Part shown: positions 1 through 14,125 of the stretch, one piece after another
How the letters are laid out: every line of letters starts with the position of its first letter
Numbering within the stretch: the stretch's first letter is position 1
Assembly (NCBI GenBank): GCA_018697195.1
Contig: CM031857.1
Location: forward strand, 89,984,923-90,048,922
From: Certhia americana
Taxonomy: Eukaryota > Chordata > Aves > Passeriformes > Certhiidae
Direction: 5' to 3'
Length of the DNA: 64,000 bases
The notes under the pieces: generated by a model
The model's database searches: none
What the model saw: the letters and a program-made list of their open reading frames with translations, nothing else
What the model was told of the DNA's origin: nothing
Program-made: the position numbers and the translations under genes

Positions 1-487
1 CGATCACACTGCGTGCACAGGGTGATCTGCTCAGGGGTCTGCAGGGTTTCTCGGGTTTCTTGCTGCTGTACATATTTGTTATCACAGCAGACGACAGAGT
101 CTGTAATGTAATAGGTACATGACTACATTCTGTCCACAGACACATTTTTGAATTTGTACATTTTTCCATTCTCCTGCTGGTAAAACAACCACAGACGAAT
201 AGTAAAACAGGGCATTTAGCATGTGGAAGCAGAAGGTGGATAACATTTCTTCACTTGGTACAAAATCTTGTTTTACTTTCAAGGAAAAGCAGAGCCAAGC
301 CTGATAATTTTATACTATTTTTACAGCATGAAGAGGCTTCCTGAAAAGCACAGATAGGAGGTGTTGATCTGTAAACCACAGACCTTGCCCTCAGTGTTCT
401 CTCTTTGAAGCGCTGAAGCCCCGGTGTCAAGTGCTCCCTACATCCACCAAATTTTTGCTCACTGCTGTTGTACCTTAAGTACCCCTT

Positions 488-580
488 AAAAACAAAACAA
501 AACACACATACGCACATACATACACACACAAATTAACAAAAACCAAAACCAAATCACCCAAAACAAATGAAAAACCATCA
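488..580. repeat. Low-complexity C/A-rich patch
   Basis: Runs of AAAAC, CACATA and ACACAC units followed by ACCAAA units; G is almost absent on the + strand. It is an imperfect simple-repeat region with no sign of function. The antisense open frame through it is a composition effect. Confidence 0.6.
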
Positions 581-3570
581 CCACAGACTAGTTAGATCAA
601 AGGGGAAAAAATTCTAAATTGTAAATTCACGTTACTTGAAAAACAGATTACAGAAGTGCTGCAGTTATCTCTTTCACAATGTGCTTTCTTTTGGATCTAT
701 TCTAAATCTCTCTTCCCACATAAGGACTCTCTTCCCCACCCTCGTCTTTTGCTATTTAATTTAATAAATCATCATAGCAAATGTGCCATGTAAATTGAAA
801 TATTCAGGAGAGTCATATAGGATGAGAAATGATGGGGATTATCACAAGAGAAGGAAATTTTATAAGTGAATACTGGCCTCTCTAATTCTAACCAGTTTTG
901 GTGTGTTTTGAAAAATCAGATTGTGCTTTTTTTCCTTCAGTAAAGAGAATCTCTTGGACTGGAAATGAAAATTGTTTACTTCATGGGATGAGACTTATTA
1001 ACACTTATAAATAGTAAACAGCAATATTTATCTCTCAGGCGATTGTATTTTCTTGATGAGATGATAAGATGAGTAGCTGGGGTTTTTAACTATAACTGGG
1101 TTTTTCTGTTAACCAAATAAATTTTTACAATTAATGCATGCACTGAGAGATAAATTGGTTTTCAGCAAAATTTGCCTTCTCCATTTTAGACAGAAAAAAC
1201 ACCTGGTGGTGTTTTCACCACTAAAGCAGACAAGCTTTATCTATTCATATACCTGAAGATGTAAGTTAAAACCTTCTTGATTTGTAAAACTACGTTTGTA
1301 TTTTAAAAGATACACCTAAAACACCAAATTTGATTAAAGAGGGAATTTGCCACTGGCTTTTGCCTATCCCTGTGGAGAAGAAATGGCCAATGGACTTGCC
1401 TATGTCAGGGCCTCCAATGGATTCTCCTCTTCACCAGAGCAGGACCAGAAGGCTGCACTAGCCTCCAAAAGCTTAGTATTTTACGGAAGATGAAAACCTG
1501 GAGACTCCTGATGGATTTATGAGACTCAGCACTAGCTGGGAGGAGGGTAGCATTTATGTGAGGAATAGTTTGTACTAGGAGTCTCATCATTTATTAATCT
1601 TTTCAGGTGTTCCTGAGCAAAATGCACACTGTGCTAATCTGTTTCTAAGTGGATAAGGAAGCATTGGGGCTTGGCCTGTGGTCAAATCACATCATCTCAG
1701 CAAGTGATTGCCCTTCCTTGATATGTCAAATGGTGCCTTAACCCCATGACTGGGTGGGCTGGGAGCTGGCAGGGAGGGCCAGGGAGGCTTCACCAGCCCA
1801 AATCAACTCTTCAGCACCAGCCCCCTGTAGCTGTCCCTCAAGGAGCAAGGAGCAGCAAATTTTCTGAAGCAACTCAGAAAACTGATGTCTAACCAGTTAT
1901 GAAAGATGAAGCAAAATAGTCTTTCTTCCTTGGGGCAACAATTTAGGGAAACAATGGGGGACTAAAAGGATTTGTCCTCTGTTCATCTTCCCTTTTAAAT
2001 AAGACTTGTGCTCAATGGCACACCCGTGGCGTAAACAAAAGACCGTGGTAAAGATTTATGACCGAATTTTACAAACATCATTAAAAAATTATTGCTAGAT
2101 ACTGTGTACACAGAACACTGAAAAGGAAATCTATTTTTATTAAAGTTTGGAATTTGAAAATGGGATATACTGCCAATAATTTTTCTAAAGTCTGATTTAT
2201 AAATGAAGTGCTAATGAATGATTCCACGAATGGAACTATATGGAGTAAACCAAGGAGGCAGATTTTTGCTGCTGCTGGTACAAGAATAAATCTGAGTGAG
2301 TAAATCTGCTGTGTATTGCCAATTTTTATCATGCTTGGATGTGGAAATATAATTTTGTGCAATATTTAAAGAATGTAAAAACTCTGTACAAGAAGGCCAG
2401 TGCTCTCACAGTTGTAGGAGCATCCTTGACAGTGCTGGTCCTCCAGGCAGAGTCTCACAGGTCATGCAATGGTCTACATTCTGCTGCTGGATAACATTAT
2501 GAGCATCCAGTATTAGCAAGGCATAGGAAAATTGTACCTAAATTCCCTTTCACAGACCTGTGGAAGAGCTGTTGTTTGCACGAGTGCCTCTCCCTCTGTC
2601 TTTGCCCCTGGAGAAGGTGGGAGCTGCCTGGCTTTGGAGGTAGCAGGTCTGGGCTGTGCTGGCTGCCTCAAAGGAGCCAGGGCTGGAGGACAGCACCTTT
2701 CTGACACACAGAGGGGCCAGAGGGTATCTCCTCTTAATGCCAATTAGAGCTACACAGTGTTTGCTGAGGGAGGGGTTTATTACTATTGGTTAGGTTGTTA
2801 GCTTAATGAGATTAGACAAGACCTAATGGAAGAAGACGAGTACCTAACGAGTTTGTGGTAGTTAAACTGCTCTGCTCTGGGATTTTCTGAGGCTGTGACA
2901 TTGCATGCTCTAATAGCCTGTTCCCTGTCACATTGTCCCATTCCCACAGGTGTCTGACTGAAAACTGTCATATTGTCAGCACTGGTTTTTCCCCTTGTAC
3001 TGAGCTGGCAACGGGTTGTCAATGCAGTTTAGCTGGCAGTCCTATATGTACATGATCAAATGATGGCATCCTTCAATAAACTGTGAACTGTGCAGCCAGT
3101 GATTCATTCCTGGGTCAGCACAGTCCTGCTATTCTGTTTGTTCAACTCAGCTGTCTCCCAGGGCTGCTTAAAAGTGACAACTGCCCATCACAATGGGGAA
3201 AACTCAATGGAAATCTGTACAGTTAATGATGGTAGAAATGCTGACTGGGAGGGGTAGGTAAAGTTCTGCAGCTGGGATGAGGGGCTGGTCAGGTAGTCCA
3301 AGAAAAAGCAACCACCTCCTGCATAATTGAGCATTGGCCACCACACTGTGGAGGACAAGAACAAAAACTTGCTCATCGTCAGCATCTCCAGTGCACTTTT
3401 CAAATCATCTTCCATACCTGGCTTCCTCAGACATTTAAAAAAGAGGGATGGTAAAGCTGTAACTGTAGACATTGTGAGTAATCAGAAATCCAGAGCAGGT
3501 TACAGTGAGTTACTGCATTTTTAGGGAGTTTGGTGTCAAAGGCACCTCTGGTTTATGACCCAATGATGAC

Positions 3571-3805
3571 AGAATCACAGAACCATTCAGGTTGGAAAAG
3601 ACTTCTATAATCATCAAGTACTGCTGTGTTCACCACTAAACCATATTCCCCCAGTGCCACATCCATATACTTTTGAACACTTCCAGGTGTGGTGTTTCCC
3701 TGGGCAGCTAATTCCAATATTTGACCACACTTTCAGTGAAGAAATTTTTCCTCATATCTAATCTAAACCTCCCTTGGCACAACTTGAAGCCATTTCCTCT
3801 CACTC
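3571..3805 (-). mobile_element. CR1 LINE 3'-end fragment, antisense to SH3RF3
   Basis: The + strand begins with AGAATCACAGAACCATTCAG followed by GTTGGAAAAGACTTCTATAATCATC, which is the reverse complement of the conserved CR1 3' terminus. Further right are CAGTGAAGAAATTTTTCCTC and CTTGGCACAACTTGAAGCCA, matching the end of the CR1 reverse-transcriptase frame read on the minus strand. About 235 bases remain, so the copy is strongly 5'-truncated. The frame is interrupted and it is clearly inactive. Edges are approximate. This family is typical of birds and other sauropsids and is a main reason for calling the window avian. Confidence 0.85.
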
Positions 3806-6800
3806 TGGAGGAATTCACAATAAATTAAAACTAAATGCAGAGGGGAGTTTTAATATCATTAGGTGTTTATTTTTTCAGGAGGAAAAATTCATTACTGTGT
3901 TGGGCTAGCTGAAGAATTATAATTCTTTTAAACCTTTTTAAAAAGAGACTGGGGAACTGATAGGTGCCCCATGTGCTTAAAATCCCCTTGGGGAACTGCA
4001 TTAAAATAGAGACAAGACATTACAAGAAGGTAGAGTATTTTCTGCTATGCCAAGAGGTCACCACAGCTTAATTAATTAGAGTTTCTCATTTCTCAAACAC
4101 AGAGTATCCAGCTGTCTCATGCCCTCCCCTCACCAGATGTCATATGTGTCATGTATTCAGAATTTATGTCAACATTTGTCATCTCATCCTTTATCCATGT
4201 GATAGGCCATTGTTATTTGCTGCCTTGTATTCCCAGTCCTTCCCATTAGCACTATTAACACCAGAGCAGGGGGAGCTTTTGTTTTGCATAAACACCTTGT
4301 GCTGACCTTCCTTGGAGAATCTCCCCATCAAGGAAAGACTCTTTGCAGATGTCACACTACTGTAAGGATATATGTTGAGGAAGCAGGGAAAGGATGTGAA
4401 TCATCTAGGAATTCACACTGTACAAAATCTTTTATTTTTCTTCCTTTCAATGTGCAGTCCTTTCTCTTTTTTCCTTAATAGTATTTTTGCTGGGATACTT
4501 TTTTCAGAACAGAAGACAGGAACTCTTCAAAGCTGCAGTGCCAAGTGTCTCCTCTCCCTCCTATTTCAAAATAAATCATTCTCCTGGTGGTAATGAGCAA
4601 TACAGAAAAATGCAGGCAGTGAGGATTTTGCCAGGGAGAGAGATTTGTAGTGCTGTGCTTTGGCTTCTATGCAAAGTTCTATTTAATGACACTGCCACAG
4701 AAGGAGTATTATATTATCTGTCCCACTGCTCAAGCCTTCAGTCTCAGCATTGTATAAGCACACTACTTTTTTACATTTATAAGCAGCAAGCGATTCCAGA
4801 GAAATTCCTGTTCCAGCTACACAACTCAACAGACCACAACTGTGTCATTACCTCACCCTGCTGAGGCAAGTCCTGCTTCTGCAGCTGCAGAGGGTCTCTG
4901 CCAGCTGCCCTGGGAGGCTCCAGCTGCCCTCCCCGGGAGCCTACACATCCCAGAGGGCAAGGGAGCTGTTCCTCCCTCTCGCAGCAAACTGAGAATCGTG
5001 GGGCAGCAGCAGGGCTACAGCCACTCTTCAGCATCTGTGGAGACCCTGGAGGGAGGGGGAGTCGTGGGGACTTGGCTCTCAGTGGGTTCAGGGAGAACCT
5101 GGACCTGTTAGCCTGTCACACTGATGCCGTGTGACAACCTGCACCCAAAGCAGTCTGATGTTTGGTGTGTTTTCCTGCTAATTTTTTCTTGATTTTGGAG
5201 GAAAAGTTAGCTTTTTCTGTTGGATTAACCAGGTTATTTTGACATTCAGATGCAAACAGGTTTTTACCTTGGAAATCTGGAGCTTAAAAGTTGTTGTGTG
5301 AACAAGATTAATTTTACCATCAGAACAAAATATTTCTGAAGATTTCTGTTTCTCAGGAATTGCTTGAAAATGCCAGCTTTCATATGGGCAGAATACACTG
5401 AAGTAGTAATATTCATGAATAATCTCTCCAGCCTCACCTAGTTGGAAGAACCCCATCCATGCCTGTCCCACCAGTATGCCTTGACCTCATTCTGAGGGGC
5501 AGATGAGACCATTTAACTGTGTTCCCAGCAGTTTCTCCCTGGTAAGATAACCAAACTGAGCTTGGCTTTACTTCTATGGTGCAGAAGCACATCTGCTGGG
5601 AGCACAAGGAGAGCACATCAGTGGTGTCCCCCACTTGGCACAGCCATTCATTCACAAAGATCAGTGTAAACCTGGGCTGAACTGCAGCCAGGAGTGGCGA
5701 TGGAAGTGCCCATATCCTGTTACCAAGCTCCTGAGCTGCTTAATCCCTCCAGCTGAAAGCTGACCTGCAACATATGCTGTCTCAACAGCTTCCAGGAGTC
5801 AGAGATGTCCAGGCATGGTATATTCAAGGTATAGGGCCACTTTCTCTGCTGGTGTTAGCTGCCCCAGCTCTAGTGACACCACCAGCATTACACCAAATCA
5901 TGCCATAAATAAGATCAGGCCCTAATTATCTGAATTTGCCACGGCTCATGTTTCACATGACACTGAGGCAGATTTTTTGTGTCAAGAGGCTCTTTGCTAA
6001 CACATTCCTGCATTTCTCAGTATCTGATGTGCCAAAAGTAAAGTGGCTCTTGACACTTATTTCCTCTGAGCTGTCTTTTCAGCAATGGCTTAACCTTGAT
6101 TTGCTATACTGTCAGTGAATCAAAAGGCCCATCTACCTGGGAGTTTCAGGGCACTGTTATTTTTGGAGACATTTACCATCTCTGTTCTTGATCAAGTGTT
6201 TGCGGTTGACATTGTAGTGACCAGCATATATATTCTGGGGACACTTGCCTGAGGCTCTGGAATGGCTGAAGGATTCTTTCTGTGATGCCTTACTTGCAGT
6301 GCCCAGGAGAAGATACTGGCCTCACAGCCCCCCCCATCTCAGATGAATATTCACATTTCTCCCATCATTATAATTTTGGCTTTTTAGCAGGAGATGATTG
6401 CACCTGAATGCTCTAATAAATGAAGATCCTATCCTTAGAATCTGGCAGGAGGGAGGACAGCTTTATGCATGAGGAAAGTGGTGCTTATATTAATGGTCTT
6501 CCAATTAGCAAAAAGCAATTGTAGTTTTCCTTAATTTTAGCAATTCTTCATTTGGGTTTAAAGGCGCTTCATTTTCCCAGAAGGAGACCTGGAAAATGTG
6601 GCTTGCTTTGGCATTTTAGCAGCACTTTCTGACACGTGTGGGATTTATGGCTGGTTTGATGAAGTTAAAGCTGGCACAGCTCTTCTGCAGGTGGAACATT
6701 TGAGCAGACAGGTTTATACAACTATGAAGAACTGCATCAGACTGGAGCAGAACTTGATTTAGAGGAAATCTGGGGAAGGTGGAGTGTTATGAGAAAGGAG

Positions 6801-9800
6801 AGACAAATAAATATAAAATAAATTCAAGCACTAGATTAGACGCCATCCTCTCTTTGCTGCTTGCTCACACTTTGGGAGTCTCTGGCATCCCCTAAATAGA
6901 AGGCAGGCACTCTAAATCAAAGCAAATGTTTTATCTGTCAATTCTGACATGACTCAATGTTTCCTTGGGTGGGCTGGCAAATCAGGTGGGCTGTAACCAT
7001 CTTTCTCACCCACGGTGCTGTACTTGAGGTTCCTGCTAGTGTGGTGGTTGTCTGTGTTTCAGAGGCACTGCCAGAAGGTGGGGGTGGTGTGGGGGGAGCC
7101 ACCGAGCCACCAGCATGAGATGAAACATCACTCTCACATACACTTCCATGATACCTCAGATGTTGTCACTGTCCAGACCTTCCCTGAAAGCTGGAACAGT
7201 GCCATTACATTACTTCCAACGGGAATGGGAGCTCTTTAATTGTTGGCTCCATGTCCCAGGACATTGTGAACATAAGCTGACTGGCATTTGTTTATGAGCA
7301 ACATCACGCTCTACCATGGCTTCTCTTCAATGAAGTTTTATTCATATGCTTTCTTGGTTGTGGCAGGGAGAGTTTTCTGGTTTTCTGTGATTCATAGCAA
7401 GTGAACTTTATCTTTTTATTCATAAAATTCCCAAATGAACACACAGAAATGCCTCATTCCTGCCACTATGGCCCCCCAAGAGGCTTGTGTGCCAAAAAAA
7501 GTCTTGGAATTGGCTGACAAGTAATTTCCTGGTTTGCAGCCATTCCAGATTTACTCAGCTACCAGTCATCCCTACTACGAGAGTTGTTCCTGTTGGAATG
7601 GCAGCAGAGTTATTTCTTTTGTAGTTTTTCTTTTCCTTCTGCTCTACACGTTTAAACCTGCCAGGTGCTGAACCTGAATTCCTGCAAAAGCTATCAATGA
7701 ATTCTGAATTTTGTCATACAGCTGGGTGATGATGTGACATCTGGATTTCCTATTTTCTGGAAGTGTTAACCCTTTTGAACCTTAATCTGTAGCAGATGGC
7801 TATGGCCATGAATCAGGTTTATTTCTACTGGGGTATGTCAAGGAAAGGATTCAGAATGCTCTCTGTCCCTTACTTAAATGATGTAGACACCACAGCCCAG
7901 AAAATAATGAAGAACACCTTTCATCCTTCAGTATCTAAATCTCCTGATGCACCTGTGTTTGGCCCTGAAGTTTTCAAGATCCATGGGTGCAGGAGCACAC
8001 AGACAATGCCTGTTTGAGTTCTGGGTACATAGCACCCACACGTGTGCTATTCTAATGCAGAGACAAGGCTTTTCTTTTCCCAAATCCTGGGATGGACACT
8101 GTGTTCAGAGCTCACGGATTTATTAGATAGATGCCCAGGAAAAGGAGACTGCCAGGCTTGTTAAAAATATCAAAGCAATTATATACCCACCCACAGGTAC
8201 CCATGAAAGGCACAATCTGCTCTCCAGGTGGTTGTGCCACCACCAAAGGGCACCTATATAATCTTGCCTGTGCCTCCTGTTGAATCTGAGCCACCGTCAG
8301 CTAGACTAGGGTCACAAGAAGATTGACTGGAAGTAGCCCTAGGATAAGTGACTTTTTTTTGCCAAATCTGCTTATTACAAAGAAATTCAAGCCTGAAATT
8401 CTTACCCAGTGTGACATAGCAGTGTTGCTGGTACTTGCAATGGGCAACATACTTTTTTATGGAGTTTTGTGAACATACAAATTTCAATTCTCATTTTGTT
8501 TAAATCAACCGTTTGTAAGCATTGTGTTTGCAGAGAAAGCCCTAGCAATGCCAACCCTGCAAAGTTCCATGTCAATAGGTAAACAAAAATTACTACTATG
8601 TAATTATTTTTTACATTCCTTCTCCCCCCCCCAGCTTTAATTGTGTTTTATTATATCTTGGATACAGCAAGTGCTGAAAAAGTATGCATAACTGATTAAA
8701 GTAGCCTTGAATTATGTGCTGATTTTGATAGCAGGGACATAGGTTGTTTCTTTGTGTATCTGCAGATTCAGATCGCACCTGCATGGCTGTGCAGTGGGCT
8801 GTGTCGGTACAGACAGTAAAATGGACAGGCTGAATAACCTGTATCGTTCTCCTGGCCTCCAGCAGAACTGCACAAAGGAGGGGCTTGGTGCAGTGATGTG
8901 CAGGAGGCTGCATTGTGTCAGTCATTTGAGCAATTGGCCCCTGGTCTTATCCTTAGCACATACTTAACACATCTTGCCAAATTATGCGGTTGCTTAGTAA
9001 TGCGAACAAATATCCCCTGGAGATTCAATAACCAAACTCATTATCACTTGTCATGTAGGCCAGGAACTGAATCCAGATCTCCAGGAGTGAATGACTGGTG
9101 TGTTAACCTAGTCTCCTACTGCTAAAATAGCAGAATGAATATGTGCAAAGTCAGCTCCACACAGTGGGTAAAAAATATGCCCATGGTAGGAACACAGAGA
9201 AGGTCTATTAAAAATGATTCTCATTATGTAGATTCCATTATCTGAAATAAGTAGGGGAGAATTTAGCATTTGTTAATATTCTGAAGACAGACATAAATGA
9301 AAACTGATTTTTTTTTAAATTATTTTTGCAAACTAAGCAATAGATGTTCTGATTAAGTGATGCAAAGGAAGAGGTTGTTGCATGTGTCATCTTCTGCACC
9401 TCAAGAGGCCACTAAATCCCTTTGAAAACGAGATATTCATCCAGTGTCACTTGTGGATGCTGTTGGGTTGGTCTACAACAGCTTTGTGCAGAGGTCCCTG
9501 ACCTTGCTCCAGACAGGTTAGTTTGCAACGATATGGCCACAGTATCAGGGCTCATCAGAATGCTGCTGGTACTTCCCCAGGATCCATGCTCATATCCCAC
9601 TCAGAAATGTGCTCTGCTGCAGGGACATACCCGCTCATCTGGGACTAACTGCATTGTGCACACTATAAATCCATGATCTGAAATTTTTGCAAGTACTCTA
9701 CCTCTCTTCAAGCGAGTTCCTTCTGGTTCATCAGGAAAATGCAGCGAGTCAGCCAGTTTGCTTAACAATGATTTTTGGCAGCGAATCCAGTATTTGTAGA

Positions 9801-12800
9801 TCTGCATACTGAATACATATGCTGTTGGCTATAAAGATACCACATTTTTTCACTCATAAGCAATCCCAGCTGCATATATGGTTTTTGGACTTTAAAAAAA
9901 AAATTATTCTGGAGTAAATTTCAGACCAGCTGCTCAGCGTACAAATGCAAATTGGTTTAATTCATATAGATAATGTATGCACATCAGACGTTGAGGGTGT
10001 GTGTGCACTCATAATGATGGAAGTTCAGAGGAGACGCAGACTGATAATTTGCCTGAACAAGGTCGATACTGGCAAACATGGAAGGGAAAATCTTAAAATT
10101 TGTTGTCCTTTCATGTAATATCTACTCAAAGGTAAAAGGGGCGTGATCTCCTTTATGCAGCATTTTTCTGTCACTTCTGCTGGACATCGTTAGTGCAGAT
10201 GATTTATTTTCTAGAGTTCAGTCTACAGGATCTTTCCACTGCCATCAGCACTTTTCAACTTCTACTGAAATAACTCTGTGGGACAGCAAGTTTGCAAAGT
10301 TTTGTGCAATTTTTTGTGCTAAAATAGCCAACAATTGTTATAATAGAGACAAAATTGAGGGGATGACAGCTTCTCAGTATAATGTTTTGGAGCTGGGTTT
10401 GATTTTTTCCCCCCTTTTTGGTCTACAGAGAAATTTGTGTCTTTGAACTATTGAACACATAATTTCTTATTTCCTACCTGTGTGAGAAGACATTGATGTA
10501 GTAGCTGCAGGATCTCACTGGCTAAACAGTCCTTCTATATGGCTCAGGATTTTTACAGTTATCAGGTTCTTGCAGGAATGATGGCATGTTTAGTGCTCTA
10601 TAAGTATGAATCACTAGGTATTTGCTACACTGATACGCCCAAAGGGCTTTTAAAGGTACTGTCACACTGCATCATGATTGCATGGTCTTCATCTCATGCT
10701 GCAGAACTTCTGCAGGTTGTGTGAAAAAGCTTAATTGGAGTTGGCCTTTCTGCAAGAATTTGGGTGTTGGTCATATCTGGAGTCAGGACACAAGTCAGGG
10801 TGCACTAGGGAACAGAATCATACCAAGTATCTGCTCAGGCCTGCATCATTCTTTACATCTATGGTCAGAAAGGTTTCTCTTCCACTCATCTTACAAGGTA
10901 CATTGGTGATACATTTTTCAGTTCTTCTTGGTACTTGTCATCTCATGGTGAGCCAGCCCTCCTAAGAAAATTTGCTGAGCTCCCTGCTTTATCAGGAGCA
11001 GGACATCGACATGGTTTCTGCGATCTCCTGCAGTCTTCATTTACCATATGAAAGTTGCAAATTCTGGTCATTCCTGCTTGGTGTTAAGTTCATGAGAGGG
11101 ATTTGAAGGTGCTTTGGTGAAGTGCAGCATGTAGAAAAAAAAGGCTGAGAATCTGAGAAATAAGTGTTGCAACATTTCTTGTTGATTGCAGAGAACTAGA
11201 CTCAGAGGCCATGTGGGAATCCAGCAGTCTCAAAGGGGTCTCTATCCATTATTTCTTGGCTTTTCTCTTACTTGCTCAGACTCTGGATTTGCTCATACTT
11301 GCTTTATTCCAGCCTGCACTGCTACACAATTACAGCTGAATTATTGTTGTGCTATAATGGACTTATGCATAATTTCTGAGCACAGATACAATCTTTCAAA
11401 TTCTAAATACACAGAAACATTCAAACTAGGATTTGGACAATTCCTTAGTTGAGATTCTGGGAGGCAGGGGGATAAGGTGGTGAAAAGAAAGCACTGACAT
11501 GGTATGGAAATTAAACTCCCATCCTTTGAAATACGGCATGGTAATTCCCATCTGCTTGAGTGAAAGATCCAGTGTGCCTTCTCAGACTTGGAGCTATCAC
11601 TTACTGTCATACTGAAACTGTGTGTTTAGGGTAGCAATGAGCCTATGGAGCCCATCTGAGGGCTGCTGCTCTAAAAGGAAGTTGTGGTTCCCTTCTGAGC
11701 CCTCCCATTAGATGTGAAGTCCCATTGTGTTCCTTGCGCAGCACATTATCCCCATCCCACAGCCTGAGAAGGCAGCTTGGGGAGCTAAACCCACAGACAC
11801 ACTAACCAGAAAAGATTTGCCTGAAGATGGGCTCACGTATTGTAAAGTTGCCCCCTTGGCCACTTCTTTCTTAAAGTCTTACTTCTAGGTCCCACTTGTG
11901 AGAGAGTCCATGGAGTTGCAGCTTTCTCCAGCAGCTCAGAGAGAGATGACTTGACCACAGAGCACTCACTGCTATTTCACGAAAAGCACTTGCAGACCCT
12001 TGGTCTTCAGATGTGCTGAGGTCACACGACACACGTAACTATGAATAGCTTTTTGAAGGCAGTACGATGGAATAATTAAGCAGAGCAGAGAAACAAAGCT
12101 GAATTGGTTTTGATGTCATGGAAATACAAAATGTATTTTTCAGCGTATCTATATTTTTTCCAAGCAACATGGAACTCCATACTTCACCTGCGTTTTGCAG
12201 ATGTCATACTTCCATATCAGAGTCACTGTCCTCAAATAAGGACCTAATCCCAGTGAGAAGAGTTAGGGCAGGCTGGGAGCCTGAGGTGCTAGCTGAAGGA
12301 GGGGAGAGGTGAAGCTAGTATGCTGATTTAGCTGCTAGGGAAATGTTGAGGACTGTGTCTTCTGCCCCTCTCAGGGGCCAAAGTCTCTTCTTCCTTTTGT
12401 GAGATATACCCTAATCCTTTCCTGAAGTCGTGTCCAAAATCTGTCTTTGAAAAGCAAAATACTTTTCAGTTTTATAACATGGACAGAGAAGAAGCCTGCT
12501 TTATACAATATCCCCGTGATTAACCCAAGGTAGAGGCGCAGAAGTTCAATTCTATTCTGAAGGGATTTGAAACCATACAGAGATGAATAAGCAACAACAA
12601 TGTATACACCAGCACTATTTTGCTTTGTTGTTAAGTTTGTTAAGTCTTTTTCTATTGCTAATATTCAGTGTGTCTAATTGAAAATCATTTTCTTATCAGC
12701 AGAGAAAACGATTTCAGTAAAAACAGTTTATTTCACCAAGTTAGACAGTTACCTTCTTAAACCTGAAAAAGAAATGCCCAGACATCCTGTTATTATTGGT

Positions 12801-14072
12801 TTGAATTATTTATAACATGTAGAATTTCACAAGGCATTGGAAAAACAAATGGATCCCATATTTTAAGTATTACTTGGTGGTAAAAGATGCACACAATGCA
12901 GTATAGGATTGCTATCATAGCAATTTCCCTGGTGTCATTTGCCACAGAACTTGAGTGTGCTGCCACAACAGTGACAATCTGGAATACTGTCATTATGAGT
13001 AGTGGGAGAGCACTTGATGTATTTACATTCATGTAAACAAAGTCAGAAGCTGGCCTTGGAAAACAGTAAGGTCATTGCATCTAGCAAGGTGTAGCTGCAG
13101 TTTTCAAAATGACTGCACAGTAGTTGGCAAGATAGGGTTTATGAGCTGACTTTGTATTAATAACACATCTATGTGAAATATTTTGCCCTCTGAGGTCTAC
13201 AGCCCCATATTTTCTCACAGAAAAGCAGGGGTATTAGCTTTGTTGTGCAGCTCTGTTGATGTCAAATGCAGGTGCTGGTGACACAGATGTCTAACTAACT
13301 GGGGCAAGATTTCAGTGTTGTCTGTTTCCCCCCTGGCCAATTGGGTCCTGCTATTTCCTGAGGTAGGTGAAGGTGACCATCTCAATAACTGTGCCTGAAG
13401 TCAAGCAGTTTTGTCCAGGAATCAGGTATTTATCACCAAGGCACAGAGTGACCAGAAAACTGGGAGGGAGATGGTGGGTACAGAAGTGTGGGCATAGTGC
13501 TGACACTCATGTACCTGTGCCTTTTCCTCCAAAATCTCTGAGCATCAGGCACCCTTGATTATGACAGGGGTTTTCTACCTGGTTTCTCTTCTTTGTTTAT
13601 TACACTTCATTAGTGCCAGTGCTTAACATTGGATACTATATACTCCAGGTTAGCCAGAAATTCAAACACTTCTGTCATTAATATCAATCTCTCGCCAGAG
13701 GGCTGGTTACAGCACAAGCCTTTTCTTTTCCCTTTCCTAAAGACATTTTTCACCCAGATCAACGACTGGTGATTATCCAGTCTAAATCAGGATCCTATTA
13801 TGTGAGGTAGAGGAGACTCTTTTGACTACTGCTGAAATGTATGTAATAATAATAGCCTTAGAGAGCAGTGAAATGTAGCACAAGCATCCTGTGTGTGTCT
13901 CTTTAATTAGAAACCATGCAGAGTTTGAAATCCAAGGTGCTTCCTAACATGTGCAGCATTCATTTTAATCATTCCTCAGAGTGCAGGAGGAAGCATCAAT
14001 TAAGTTCAGCATGAGAGAAACTCCTGGGAGTGGGTGCAGGAAATTAATTTTTTAGTAATATTATGAAATTGG

Positions 14073-14125
<53 letters not shown>
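14073..14125. repeat. Perfect (TGA)n microsatellite
   Basis: Fifty-three bases of uninterrupted TGA/GAT units, about 17.7 copies, inside the upstream intron of SH3RF3. A long pure trinucleotide array of this kind is usually length-variable between individuals. It is far from any exon (12.3 kb before exon A), so expansion would not alter protein directly. Confidence 0.97.
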
